From: Bettongia penicillata ogilbyi
Taxonomy: Eukaryota; Chordata; Mammalia; Diprotodontia; Potoroidae
Reading direction: 5' to 3'
DNA: 64,000 nt
Assembly: GCA_023548195.1 (NCBI GenBank)
Contig: JAJHZJ010000693.1
Location: 434,001-498,000, forward strand
The translations under genes were made by a program, and so were the position numbers. The notes below the pieces were generated by a model that did no database searches, was not told where the DNA came from, and was given only the letters and a program-made list of their open reading frames with translations. This document shows, piece after piece, positions 44,161-53,829 of the stretch (positions within the stretch are counted from its first letter, which is position 1; each line of letters opens with the position of its first letter).

Positions 44161-44639
44161 AGTTCAAACTCAAATTGGGGAAGCTAAGACATAAAAATAC
44201 AAAGTTTTTCTGTAAGGTGGAAGTCATTCTGTTGCAGCAGTGGTGTGGATGGAAAGTCCCAGAGGTACTTACATCACAAAAGTAGACTGAATAGCAGTGC
44301 AAAGAGATTGAAAGGCATAGAGCCAGGGAAGGTGATGAAGTCTAGGGCATGTGAGGAGGCAGCAGTAGGGCAGATGGTAAGTCTTGCATACCACAGAATA
44401 GAGTTGTTGACTCCCATATCATTTAAACTGTGGGAGTGTTTCAGCTGCCGGAGTAAACAAGGGGTGGGCATCTCTTGTGGTGACATCTCCTATTGCCTGC
44501 TATCCTTGATGGATTCTGAAATGGCCAGAGAGGAGGGACAGGAAAAGGGAAGGGAGGATTCTTACCACCCATCCCCTACCCCACTCCCCACTGATGGGTC
44601 TTCACAGTCTGGCCATCCCTTCTATGTTCAGAGAGACAC
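44161..44639. other. Unassigned intron sequence
   Basis: Open frame 44245-44766 continues into a MIR and is therefore chance. No other signal. Confidence 0.45.
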
Positions 44640-45125
44640 CAACATATGGCCCTGGGCAAGTCACTTCAGCACTGTATGCCTCAGTTTCCCAATCTGTAAA
44701 AAGGGGATAATAATAGCATCCATGTCAAAGATATGTTGTGAAGATAAAATGAGATCCTATTTGTAAAATATTTTGCAAATCTTAAAGCACTAAAATTGCT
44801 AGTTGCTGTTTCATCGTCCTCTACTAATATACATCTCCAATTGTCCTGCACCTGTTTGTAACTTATAGCCTTAGTAATTTGCCTGGGATACTGAGAGGCT
44901 AAGTGACTTGCCCAGGGTCACACATGCAGAATATGTCAGAAACTAAACTTGAACCCAAGGCTTCCTGAATTCAAAGAAGGCTCTCTATCCATTCTGCCAT
45001 GCTTTCCAATGAGCGCTACAAGGGTGATGTGCTTTGTCCAAAGGTCACACAGGAAGTCCATGGCAGAGTCTAAATTCAAACCCTGGTCCTCTAATCTCCA
45101 ATGCTGTATTCCTCTAAAGCAGCTT
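44640..45125. mobile_element. MIR (+), CORE variant (-) and MIR remnant (-)
   Basis: 44640-44810 (+): 'ccctgggcaagtcacttcag'. 44845-45010 (-): 'acttatagccttagtaattt', 'aagtgacttgcccagggtca'. 45010-45125 (-): 'aaaggtcacacaggaagtcc'. Confidence 0.75.
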
Positions 45126-45224
45126 GAGGTGGGGGTCTAATGAGGAAAAGAGGTGAATCAGAGACATTTAGGGCCTAAATACCCTTTCCTCACCCCCCAA
45201 CTACCACACATGCAAAAATCCAGT

Positions 45225-45333
45225 ACAGAGCATCACCAATGACTTCTATTAGGGGTAAGTAGGTGACTTGGGGAATCATACATAGAAACTGGAGGCAGGA
45301 AGACCTGAGTTCAAATCTGAACTCAGATGCTTA
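45225..45333 (+). repeat. 109-bp inverted duplication, copy 1
   Basis: The reverse complement of 47717-47825 matches at 103 of 109 positions (about 94%) without gaps. It covers non-SINE flank (acagagcatcaccaatgact) plus the head of the SINE starting near 45255. Confidence 0.95.
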
Positions 45334-45490
45334 CTACCTGTGTGACTCTAGGCAAGCCTCTTAACCTCTGTCTGCCTTCATTTCTTCATCTATAAGATGG
45401 ATATAATACCTATCACCCAGGGTGGTTGTGAGGATGAAATAAGATCATATTTTTAATGCACTATAAAAATGCTAACTAGTTTGCTAGCTG
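45255..45490 (+). mobile_element. MIR (Ther-1) SINE
   Basis: 'aagacctgagttcaaatctg', 'ctgtgtgactctaggcaagc' and tail 'gggtggttgtgaggatgaaa'. Confidence 0.85.
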
Positions 45491-46439
45491 CTAGCTTGGG
45501 CGCCATGTTGCCTTTTGACAGCTCTGGCCCAAGGAGTGGAGTATGGGCAGAATGGAGGAGGAGAACGTAAGAGCCTTCTGTCTATTAGCATGGGTGAGAC
45601 TTGCCCAAAATCTCTCCTGTAGTAAAGGAACAGAGATAACATTCCCAACTTGCACTATTGAAGGGGCTTTTGTGGTCTCATCTGCTTGGCTCTGGAACCA
45701 AACATCTTAAAATTTATCTGTAATGAGCTGAGTCTCCAGATGGAATTGGGATGGCAGACAGATAAGGGAGGGTGGGCATGGGTATTCCATGGCCAGGAAG
45801 AGACTGATGCTATTTGCTGGATTTCTCTGGTCCTTCTGGAACCTCTGGCGAAGGATAGACAGAGATATTCAGGAGAGCCTGAGAAAACACACGCGTGCAG
45901 ATGCGTTCTCACGCACACACACAAACACCAGAGAAGTGACACAGCAGGAAAGGGAAGCATGAAAACACAGAGAGAAACACACACAGAGATGCCAGATGGA
46001 GAGTACAAACCAGGCTGGTCCTAGGATATTTATTATTCCATCTCCCACACAGAGGGGCTGGCAGTATTACATAACACGCCCCACAAAGGGAGAGGCTGAA
46101 CACACAAACCAGGGACTCAGGCTGACCCAGAAGGTGATCCCTTCGGTTGAGGGGGAGGAGAAGGCTTGATCCTAAGCTCCAGTTCCCAGAGGTGTTGGGT
46201 CATGTGTCAACTGCCTGAGTCCTAGTGAGATAGCTGAAGGCAAGATGAGGACGAGAGTGTCCGTCATTCACTGGGAGCTGGGAGCTCCCCACTCAACTGG
46301 GTTGGCTAAGAGGACACCCAGAAGGAAGTAATGCACTACTTTGCATGTAACTAGGACTTGAAGGGAGAAAAAGAATTGGAATGGTTATTTCCACCGCCCT
46401 CTCACACCATCTGGACCAACTCTGACCCACAGCAGATCC
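45491..46439. other. Repeat-poor intron stretch
   Basis: Almost 950 bases without transposon text. 45890-45930 has an ACAC-rich run. Open frames on both strands at 45655-46024 overlap each other and have no known homologue I can name. Confidence 0.4.
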
Positions 46440-46590
46440 CCAAGGATTTAGAGTTAGGTCAATCTTTTAATTTCACAAATGAGGAAACTGAGGTTCAGAG
46501 AAGGGAAATCACACAGACAAGAGAACAGAGTGAGATATTAAGCCTAGGTCTTCTGATTCCAAAGACATTATCTTCTCCACTAGACCATAT
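46440..46590 (-). mobile_element. CORE-SINE, degenerate
   Basis: 'atttcacaaatgaggaaact' core and 'agcctaggtcttctgattcc'. Confidence 0.8.
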
Positions 46591-46840
46591 ATATACCCAC
46601 ATCCATTCATGCACAGCAACCACCCACCCACTCATCCCATACATTCATCACACATCCCCATGCATACAACAAGATTTGCAGCCTCCTACACAACTACACA
46701 CATAAAACATATGCTCACACACTCACACCATACAGCCCTACCATAATCCCACTGTACACAAACATCATACACATGCACATACACTATAATGCTACCACAC
46801 ACACACACACACATACACATGCCCACAAGAAACAATACAC
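46591..46840 (+). repeat. CA-rich cryptically simple tract
   Basis: ACAC/CATA/CCAC words with a pure CA core at about 46795-46811. Confidence 0.85.
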
Positions 46841-47104
46841 ACACATATTTGTCCTGACTTAGGGCTAAAATATAAGCATTGAGTCTCACAGAATAACTGA
46901 CCTAAGAATTGGAAGGTGGTTCAGTGGCCATCTTAATCCAGCCCAATTTGGGTTTTACACAAAGAATCTCTAGCTCCCCACTGGGATTAGACCTTTATTC
47001 CCATCCTGCCTCTGGCAATTAATAGCTAGATGACCTGAGATAGTCATCTTCATTGAACCTCAGTTTCCTAATCTATAGAATGAGGTTAATAATAACCCCT
47101 AGTA

Positions 47105-47705
47105 TTATTATTCAATTATTCAGTCATGTTCCACTCTTTGTGACCCCATGGACCATAGCACTCCAAGCCCTTCTATCCTCCATTATCTTCCAAAGTCTGT
47201 CCAAGCTCATGTCTGTTTATTCCATGACACCATCCATCCATCTCATCCTCTGTCATCCTCTTCTGCTTTTGCCTTCAGTCTTTCCCAACATCAGGGTCTT
47301 TTCAATGAGTCCCATCTTCTCATTATGTGGCCAAAGTATTTAAGCTTTAGCTTCAGTATTTGACCTTCCAATGAACAGTTTGAATTAATTTCTTTAAGTA
47401 TAGGCTAATTTGATCTCCTTGCTGTCCAAGGGACTCTCAAAAGTCTTCTCCAGCACCATAAATTCAAAAGCATCAATTCTGTGGCTCTCAGCTCTCCTTA
47501 TAGTCCAACTCTCACAGCCATATATCACCACTGAAAAAAATACAGTTTTGACTACATAGACCTTTGTTGACAAGGTGATACCTCTGATTTTTAGTATGTG
47601 TTCAGATTTGCCATGACTTTCCTTACAAGTAAAAAGTGTCTTTTAATTTCACTGCTGCAATCACCATCTGCAGTGATCTTTGAACCCAAGTATAATAGCA
47701 CATTA
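47105..47705 (-). mobile_element. RTE/Bov-B-clade LINE, 5'-truncated
   Basis: Minus-strand RTE 3' region. Plus-strand landmarks in the order known from Bov-B: 'cagtcatgttccactctttg', 'atcagggtcttttcaatgag', 'gatctccttgctgtccaagg', 'gactctcaaaagtcttctcc', 'gcatcaattctgtggctctc', 'caccatctgcagtgatcttt'. About 600 bases of ORF2 end and 3' tail, with stops and frameshifts. Its 3' tail matches the Mar-1 tails here, marking it as the partner LINE family. Confidence 0.85.
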
Positions 47706-47716
47706 TAATATTATAA

Positions 47717-47825
47717 TAAGCATCCGAGGGCAGATTTGAACTCAGGTCTTCCTGCCTCCAGTTCCTCTGTATGATTCCCTAAGTCACCTACTTACCCCTA
47801 ATAGAAGTCATTGGTGATGCTCTGT
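47717..47825 (-). repeat. 109-bp inverted duplication, copy 2
   Basis: Inverted partner of 45225-45333, directly beyond the 5'-truncated end of the RTE fragment. See findings. Confidence 0.95.
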
Positions 47826-47999
47826 TATATATAATATTATACATATATAAAAATAATTATAATATTAGCACTACCTCAAATAATAATGGCACCTACCTCG
47901 CTGAAGCTCAATTGAGATAATGTATATAAAGTAATTTGTAAACTTTAATGTGTACATAAATGTGAATTATTATTATATTCAAGAGACAATGGCTATAGG

Positions 48000-48480
48000 A
48001 GTAGTTTTAGAATGTGCTCATATCCCACAATCAGAAAACTGTTTTCTTGGTGATGGGTCACATGAATTCTCTCTGGATCTCTACAACCCACATATCTCCA
48101 AATAACGACAAAAGCCCATGTTGTTCTTTTAATGCATATTTTTTCTTATTATCAGGGTTTTATGATCAGACAAATAATGTGGCATATGGATCTTCCACCA
48201 GCTCCTCGGTCTGTGAAGAATATGATCTTAGGGCTGGTGGAATAGTGGGGGCTAAAAGCCATAATCCATTAACCAAGCCCTAATGACCCTTAGCAAATGA
48301 TTTATTTGAAAATTGCCAATAGTATTTCATTTTTAGTCAGAAAAGTTGATTTCAGGTGAAGTCGATTTCAGGCTTTTTTTTTCTCCTCAAGGCTTTCGGT
48401 ATCCAGGATTAAATAAATTAATTGTAAGTACCTATGAAATTCCTGCTTTTGACACAGGAATTGAATAAGGGCTTCTATTC
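48000..48480. promoter_or_regulatory. Candidate conserved block upstream of exon 2
   Basis: Repeat-free. Includes 'gttctttttaatgcat'-like text, 'ataatccattaaccaagccc' and 'ctaatgacccttagcaaatg', clusters of homeodomain-type ATTA/TAAT cores 0.8-1.3 kb before the coding exon. Inferred only. Confidence 0.4.
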
Positions 48481-48589
48481 ATTACATACTATAAGTGGAT
48501 GAATTCATGCCAGATGGAAAAGAATAGACTTTGCAATACTATTGACATCAAGAAAACTATAGAAGAATGCCCATCTGCTAAAAAAAAAA

Positions 48590-48805
48590 AAAAATGGCTG
48601 GAGAACATGTATGAACCTTCTTTCTTTTAATGATTCCCTATCCATCCTGTAGAGCTTGCTTTGAATATATTTGTTTGCATTTTGTCTCCCCGTTAGAGGG
48701 TAAGCTCCTTGAGGGCAGCTGCTTTTGTCTCTTTGTGAATCCCCAATGCTTAGCATAGTTCCTAGCACATAGTAGGTGCTTAATAAATGTTTATGGATTG
48801 GTTGA
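48590..48805 (+). mobile_element. L2 LINE 3' end
   Basis: 'gtaagctccttgagggcagc', 'cctagcacatagtaggtgct' and 'taataaatgtttatggattg'. Confidence 0.9.
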
Positions 48806-49258
48806 ACCTCATCTTGGGGCAGGAGAAAGTGAATCGGGTATCCCATGTAAATGCGACCTTGCCCTGTGCAGTAAGATTATTCTGCTGCAGAAGGGAAAAG
48901 ACTATAGAAATGTAAGTTGGATCCAGGAAGGTTGTAGAGAGGATGGGGAATAGGGTCTTTAAGCTTCTCACCATTTGGTTTCTGGTTCTGACTGTCAATG
49001 GCATCCCTAGGGAGACCCTTTTGTCACAGAGAGCTCTGATCATGGAGATAAAATTCTGTAATTTATAGCAGTCTGGAAAGGGAATCCCCTTGAGAGTAGA
49101 CTCATTTTCTAAGTTGCCTTCAAAACTCTGCCCTGAGATTCCCAGTGGGAATGTCTACTGGCTACCTCATTCAGGTCTATGCTTCCCATTTTTATTTTCC
49201 ATACTCATCTATCTCCTGTATCTTTTTTCTCTCTCCTTCCTTTACTCTCTGTCTTTAG
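48806..49258 (+). other. NOS1: End of intron 1 with candidate acceptor
   Basis: Repeat-free. Ends in a long polypyrimidine tract (49219-49256) and TTTAG at 49254-49258, the best acceptor near the coding exon. Confidence 0.55.
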
Positions 49259-49810
49259 CTCAAGAAGGCACCGGTCTGTTCTCAGCCTGACAGTTCATCT
49301 ACTGGCACATCTATGAGAGAAGTTTCTGCCCTCATCTAGTTGACAGTGAGGAATGATCTGGAGTTGGCATGTCTCACCACTAGAGCAACTCTCTGTGCCA
49401 GGGTGGAATTGCCAGGCTTGGCATCTGTTTCTTTGGGGCTGAATCTCCTTCCAGGGACGTACCCTCTCTTCTGTTCTGAAGCCCACAGGAGAAGTCACCC
49501 ATCCCTTCCTTAAAGCAAGAGAATGAGAGCAGCAATGAATCACACTATGCCCCAGAAATTGGGATTGGTATGAATAGATGCCACCAGATGCTCTGAACCA
49601 GTTGATATCCAAGACCAATTACTCAAACGCCAAAGAAACAATCCTTCTCCTGAGCCTGACTCATATAAGTCCAATCCCAGCAGTATCCATCTTCTTGACT
49701 CCTTTTTTTGCGGTCCAGAGTGTGTCCTTCACTGAGGGAAAAAACCTCTGGTCACTAAGGCTTGTACTCTTTGGGCCAGATACTCTGAAGTTAGAATCTC
49801 TGAAGTTACA
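49259..49810 (+). other. NOS1: NOS1 exon 2, 5' untranslated part
   Basis: Untranslated leader between the best acceptor (AG at 49257-49258) and the start codon. The acceptor is not certain: AG sites at 49453-49454, 49487-49488 and 49717-49718 also follow pyrimidine-rich text and would give leaders of about 356, 322 and 92 bases. Contains upstream ATGs; the frame from 49578 overlaps the main start. Confidence 0.6.
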
Positions 49811-49865
49811 ATGGAAGACCACATGTTTAGCGTTCAACAGATTCAACCCAATGTCATTTCTGTAA
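49578..49865 (+). other. Upstream ORF overlapping the NOS1 start
   Basis: 95 codons from ATG at 49578, in another frame than NOS1, ending 55 bases inside the coding region. The ATG context is weak (T at -3, C at +4). No protein similarity recognised; if in the mRNA, it could only act as a translation brake. Confidence 0.4.
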
Positions 49866-50520
49866 GGCTATTCAAACGTAAAGTGGGAGGTTTGGGATTC
49901 CTGGTGAAAGAAAGGGTAAGCAAGCCTCCAGTGATTATATCTGACCTGATCCGAGGTGGAGCAGCTGAGCAGAGTGGTCTTATCCAGGCAGGAGATATTA
50001 TCCTTGCAGTCAATGGCCGGCCCTTGGTGGACATGAGCTATGATGGTGCCCTGGAGGTTCTGAGGAGTATTGCCTCAGAGACTCATGTGGTCCTCATTCT
50101 GAGGGGCCCCGAGGGCTTCACTACACACCTGGAGACTACATTCACTGGTGATGGGACACCCAAGACCATCCGAGTGACCCGACCCCTAGGCCCAGCCGCC
50201 AAAATGGTGGATCTCTCCCACCAGGCTGTACCCAGCAAAGATCAGCTCCCAGGGTCAGACAGTGCTGTGGCCCTCCGGAATGTGCCTCAGCACCCCAGGG
50301 AAAATGGTCAAGAGGACAATTCAGTGGCACAAACCAATGGCATGGTACCTGACTCTGCAAAGAAAAGTACCCTGGCTGGCCTGCATGGTGGAGGTGAGGG
50401 CAATGACCTTCTCCGAGAGATCCAGCCAGTACTGAACCTGCTCACCAGTGGCAAAAAAGAAATCAATGGAGGCCGGCCACATAAGGTAGAGACAAGGGAT
50501 GCAGAAGTCCAGGCAGACAG
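49811..50520 (+). CDS. NOS1: Neuronal nitric oxide synthase, first coding exon (partial)
   Basis: Encodes residues 1-236 plus two bases of codon 237. NOS1 makes nitric oxide from L-arginine in neurons and muscle; this exon supplies the N-terminal targeting module, not the catalytic domains. Visible in order: start MEDHMFSVQQIQPNVISVRL; a PDZ domain at about 17-99 with the GLGF peptide-binding loop at 27-30 (GGLGFLV); the beta-finger that follows, carrying ETTF at 108-111, the pseudo-peptide that docks on syntrophin or PSD-95/93 PDZ domains; then a variable linker to 236 including LLREIQPVLNLLTSG. The start has a strong context (A at -3, G at +4). The PDZ part is almost identical to human NOS1 as I remember it, while residues 130-225 differ a lot, as in other NOS1 orthologues. 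The dynein-light-chain site near the end reads AEVQADR instead of the usual GIQVDR. Later exons lie outside the window. Length and phase-2 ending match NOS1 exon 2 in other mammals. Confidence 0.97.
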
Positions 50521-50526
50521 GTAAGC
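50521..50526 (+). other. NOS1: Splice donor of NOS1 exon 2
   Basis: GACAG|GTAAGC. Reading on gives a stop two bases into the intron (AGG TAA), so splicing is required. The intron interrupts codon 237 after its second base. Confidence 0.93.
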
Positions 50527-50844
50527 CCTGTGACAAGTGTGTGGACATGTGTACTTCAGCCTGGCAACCCAGAAATCAGGTTTACCTGTCCCACTTACCT
50601 GGGCATGTAGCCAACCAGCTCAGCCATATCCCATGGAAAGTTAGAAAGTTCCCCGAAAGTAGGTCTCAGCAAGAGACATTGTGATGGGCAGAAGGGGATG
50701 GTGTGTGACTGGGGGCACTAACATTCATCTAATACTCCTCTCTTTTATGTAGTAGACAGGAGAGAATGTGGGGAAAAATTAGAGACCTGTTACAGAAAAA
50801 ACAAATTATTTTCCTAATGTTTAGACCTACCCACAAATGGAAAG

Positions 50845-50990
50845 AGCTATCAGTCATTCAATGAATATTTATTAAATATCTATTATACTCAGCCAGGTGA
50901 GTATGTGCTAGGTGCTAGGGATAGAAAGAAAGGCAAAAAACAAGTCCTCACCTTCATGGAACTCCTAGTGGTGCTGTCTGCCCAGGTCTC
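50845..50990 (+). repeat. TTTATTAAGC-family repeat
   Basis: 'tgaatatttattaaatatct', 'gtgctaggtgctagggatag', 'gtcctcaccttcatggaact'. First repeat of intron 2; a second weak piece lies at 51190-51270. Confidence 0.75.
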
Positions 50991-51339
50991 CCTGGCTGCA
51001 TATTGTAGAGAGATGAATAAACTTCCCCCAAGACCTATAGTGCTCTTGATACACAATAAGCTACTTCATAAATATTTGTTGTGCTATGTTGGTAACTGGA
51101 CAGGAAGGGGTGAGAAGCCTGATATATGAAAACCTTTCCTAAGGAGCTATCCATCAATGGAAGGTGCTGACCCCTATGGGGGCAGTCAGTCATTTAGTGA
51201 GTTCTTAGATGTGCTAAGTTCTGGGTATAGAAAGAAAGACAAAAACAACCTCTCCTTTCTGGGAACTCACAGAGGAGGCAATATGCATTCGAGATCTGTA
51301 TGATGGGGAAAAAGGCCTTAATAAGGGAGAAAAAGGAAA

Positions 51340-51610
51340 GGAGGGACATTCAGAAAGGACTTCTTCAGAAGTTGGGGTTGGGTTCCCCTTTGTTGGAGGT
51401 CTGCAAGTCTAAACTAAATAACTGCTTGTCAGCTCCTGAAGAGCAGGAGCTCTCTTTTGTTTCTTTGTATCCCCAGTGCTTAGCACAGTGCCTGACATGG
51501 GGTAGATGCTTCATAAATGTTCATTGATTGATTATGGGAATTCTCTTTCAGGTATAGGTTGGACTAGAAGGACCCTGAAGTCCCACCTCTGAAATACTAC
51601 GATCCTCTAA
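51340..51610 (+). mobile_element. L3/CR1 LINE split by an L2 end
   Basis: Left 'cttcttcagaagttggggtt'; right 'tttcaggtataggttggact' to 'tactacgatcctctaat'. The intervening 51432-51531 is an L2 3' end ('gcttagcacagtgcctgaca', 'cataaatgttcattgattga'). Confidence 0.8.
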
Positions 51611-51654
51611 TTTCCTGTGTTTCTACCCTCCACTATGAGGGCAAAGCATGGTTG

Positions 51655-52005
51655 AACCAAATGCCTTCTTGTAGTCTGAGGATCTGGGTTCTAATAACAC
51701 CTCTGAGGTTTATTATCCATGTAGTACTAAGCAAGTCCCTTCACTTCCCTGGTCCTCAGTTTCTTCATCCATAAAATGAGTTTGGTCTAGATGGCTGCTG
51801 AGATTCTTTCTAGTTCTCAATGTATAGTCCTATGAGCCATGTCTAGACCTGCATCCTTAGCCCCCATAACTCAAAAGTAAGAGTATAATCAATCAATCCA
51901 CAAGTATTTGCTAAGTACCTACTGTGTACCAGACCCTGTGCATAAGGATTGAAAACAGAAAGAAGTGAAAGTCTCTGCCCTCAAAAAAGTTAATGTCCTA
52001 CTCTG
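51655..52005 (+). mobile_element. Ther-2 SINE, then TTTATTAAGC-family repeat
   Basis: 51655-51838: 'gatctgggttctaataacac', 'tttggtctagatggctgctg'. 51888-52005: 'agtacctactgtgtaccaga' and 'tctctgccctcaaaaaagtt'. Confidence 0.82.
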
Positions 52006-52069
52006 CTTGTATTTTATTATGTTTGTATTCTATTGTGTTTACATTCTGTTATATAATCCTACCAGAGGC

Positions 52070-52570
52070 ATGCAGGGTAGTTTTGGGAGGGAGATTCCCT
52101 CCATCCCACTCCCTCCCAGTGACTTGGCACTGAGCTTCCAAGCCATCTTCTCCACCCACCTACCCCCAGGAGCAATGAGAGCCTGTGTCTCCCTGGACTA
52201 CTTTCAGGTCCTCAAACAAAACACTACATTGACTGTCTCCAAATCATTGTATCTTGTGTCCTCCATTCCTGCGTGCTCTGCCTTCTCACTTCTACCTCTC
52301 CATTTCCCTGGCTTCCTTTAAGACTTAGCTCAAGTCCCATCGTCTACCTTTCCTAGTCCTCTCTCACAGTTGGGAGCTTTCCTCTGAGATCATCTTCTCT
52401 GTGTAGATCTTGTACATACATAGTTGTCAGCTTATGGTTTCCCCAATCAGAAGGTGAACTCCTTGAGGGTAGGGACTGGTTTTGTCTTTCTTTGAGTTCT
52501 TAGAACTTGGCACAGTGCCTGGCACATGGGAAGCACCTATTAAATATATGTTGATTACCAATAGAATAAT
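52070..52570 (+). mobile_element. L2 LINE 3' region
   Basis: About 500 bases: 'aagacttagctcaagtccca', 'gaaggtgaactccttgaggg', 'ggcacagtgcctggcacatg', 'ttaaatatatgttgatta'. Confidence 0.85.
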
Positions 52571-53699
52571 CAAATACAATAGTTAAGTTGACCTGGTCCT
52601 TTTCCACTGAAATGGAGATCAAATCCAGGTCAAGTCATTCACAGGCTGGGAGTGGCATGGTAGGCAGAGAAAGGGGATTAGTCCAGGCTATGAGAGAGCT
52701 GGCTGACATTCAAAGCAAAATTTCCCCCAAGAGAACAAACCCACTGCCCCAAGGCAGCAGACCCCTTCCCCAAGTGTTCCTATGCTAGCGCATTCAGTTG
52801 AGACAAACTATTCCAAAGTAAGGGTCTCTTGTGATTATCCTGGCTGTCTTCCAAGTCTCATTAAGTTGAACTAAATTACAAAGCCACTTTAGAATTGAGA
52901 ATTAAAGGTCTGGACCATATGATTTCCAGGAGGCACAGAAAGAGTACTCTTCGTCACAGCCTACTCACTTGGCAGCCACTGAGGGAGAGCACAATTCAGC
53001 CTACAAAAGATCAGCTCTCATTTCATGCTCCTTGTTTGCATCCTCAGCCACCCCACAACCTATCCCAGTGACTTTATAATGAGAGAATGAGTCCAAAAAT
53101 GAAACCTCTATCTTTCTATATATGGAGTAGTTAGGCCTTCCAACTCCACAGCCTTGATCCTTTTTGGCATCTAGTGTCCTATTCCAAAGGGTGTAACCAA
53201 TAGCCTTCTTTCCTTACCCCACCCCCAAGACAGCATGACCTTGCCTGAAGCATCCTGGGAGAACATCTGACTATACGCACCTCAGAATTCTTTGTTTTCT
53301 GAGTTCTCATTCACCAAAGGCATTCAGGTGGTTGCTGGATGATCAACTGTCAGTGATTTTTTCCATTTTATTTTATTTTTCAATTTAGTTTCTCTTCCTA
53401 TCTATTTCCTTCTCCTACATTTAAAAAGAGAAAAACAAGATCCTTGTAACAAATATACCAAGCTCAAAGTAGAGGTTGTGAAGGAGTTAAGAGGAAGGAA
53501 AGGGTGACTGGAGTCTAGGGGAAGAGATCAAAACAGGAGGGTAGAAGCTGATTGCATAGAGCACAGATACTAAGCACACTTTTCCCATCACCCTCTTATT
53601 TTTAAAGAGAGGACATGGAGCAAAGAGAGGAAAAAGTCCAAAAGAATTGTATGAAGAGCAATGTACCACTAATAACTATAACTATGAATGTGAATAGGG
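52571..53699. other. Repeat-poor part of intron 2
   Basis: 1.1 kb with no recognised transposon apart from an AT-rich scrap at 53355-53460. No exon-like frame. Confidence 0.4.
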
Positions 53700-53825
53700 T
53701 AAACTCATCCTAAAATGGAAGAGAATAACAAACTGACTGGTAAAGTTTAAGAGGAGATTCTTGATCAAAAATAGGTTGGATTAGATGGCTCTGAATTTCC
53801 TTCATCTCTGAAATCCCACAATGGG
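53700..53825 (+). mobile_element. L3/CR1 LINE 3' end
   Basis: 'aataggttggattagatggc' and 'catctctgaaatcccacaat'. Confidence 0.75.
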
Positions 53826-53829
53826 ATAC

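Larger units (their letters stand above)
46975..47980 (+). mobile_element. MIR SINE split by a ~770-bp compound insertion
   Basis: 5' part 46975-47100 (ctagatgacctgagatagtc, ggttaataataacccctagt); 3' part about 47860-47980 (atggcacctacctcgctgaa, gtatataaagtaatttgtaa). The insertion holds the RTE fragment and the 109-bp inverted copy. Confidence 0.75.

Noticed and set aside
44245..44766. 173-codon frame
   Set aside because: Its end runs through a MIR SINE core, and no splice or promoter signal is attached.
47053..47363. Two overlapping plus-strand frames
   Set aside because: They are antisense to an RTE LINE fragment and have no other support.
50142..50548. Minus-strand frames opposite the NOS1 exon
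   Set aside because: Shadows of the plus-strand coding exon.
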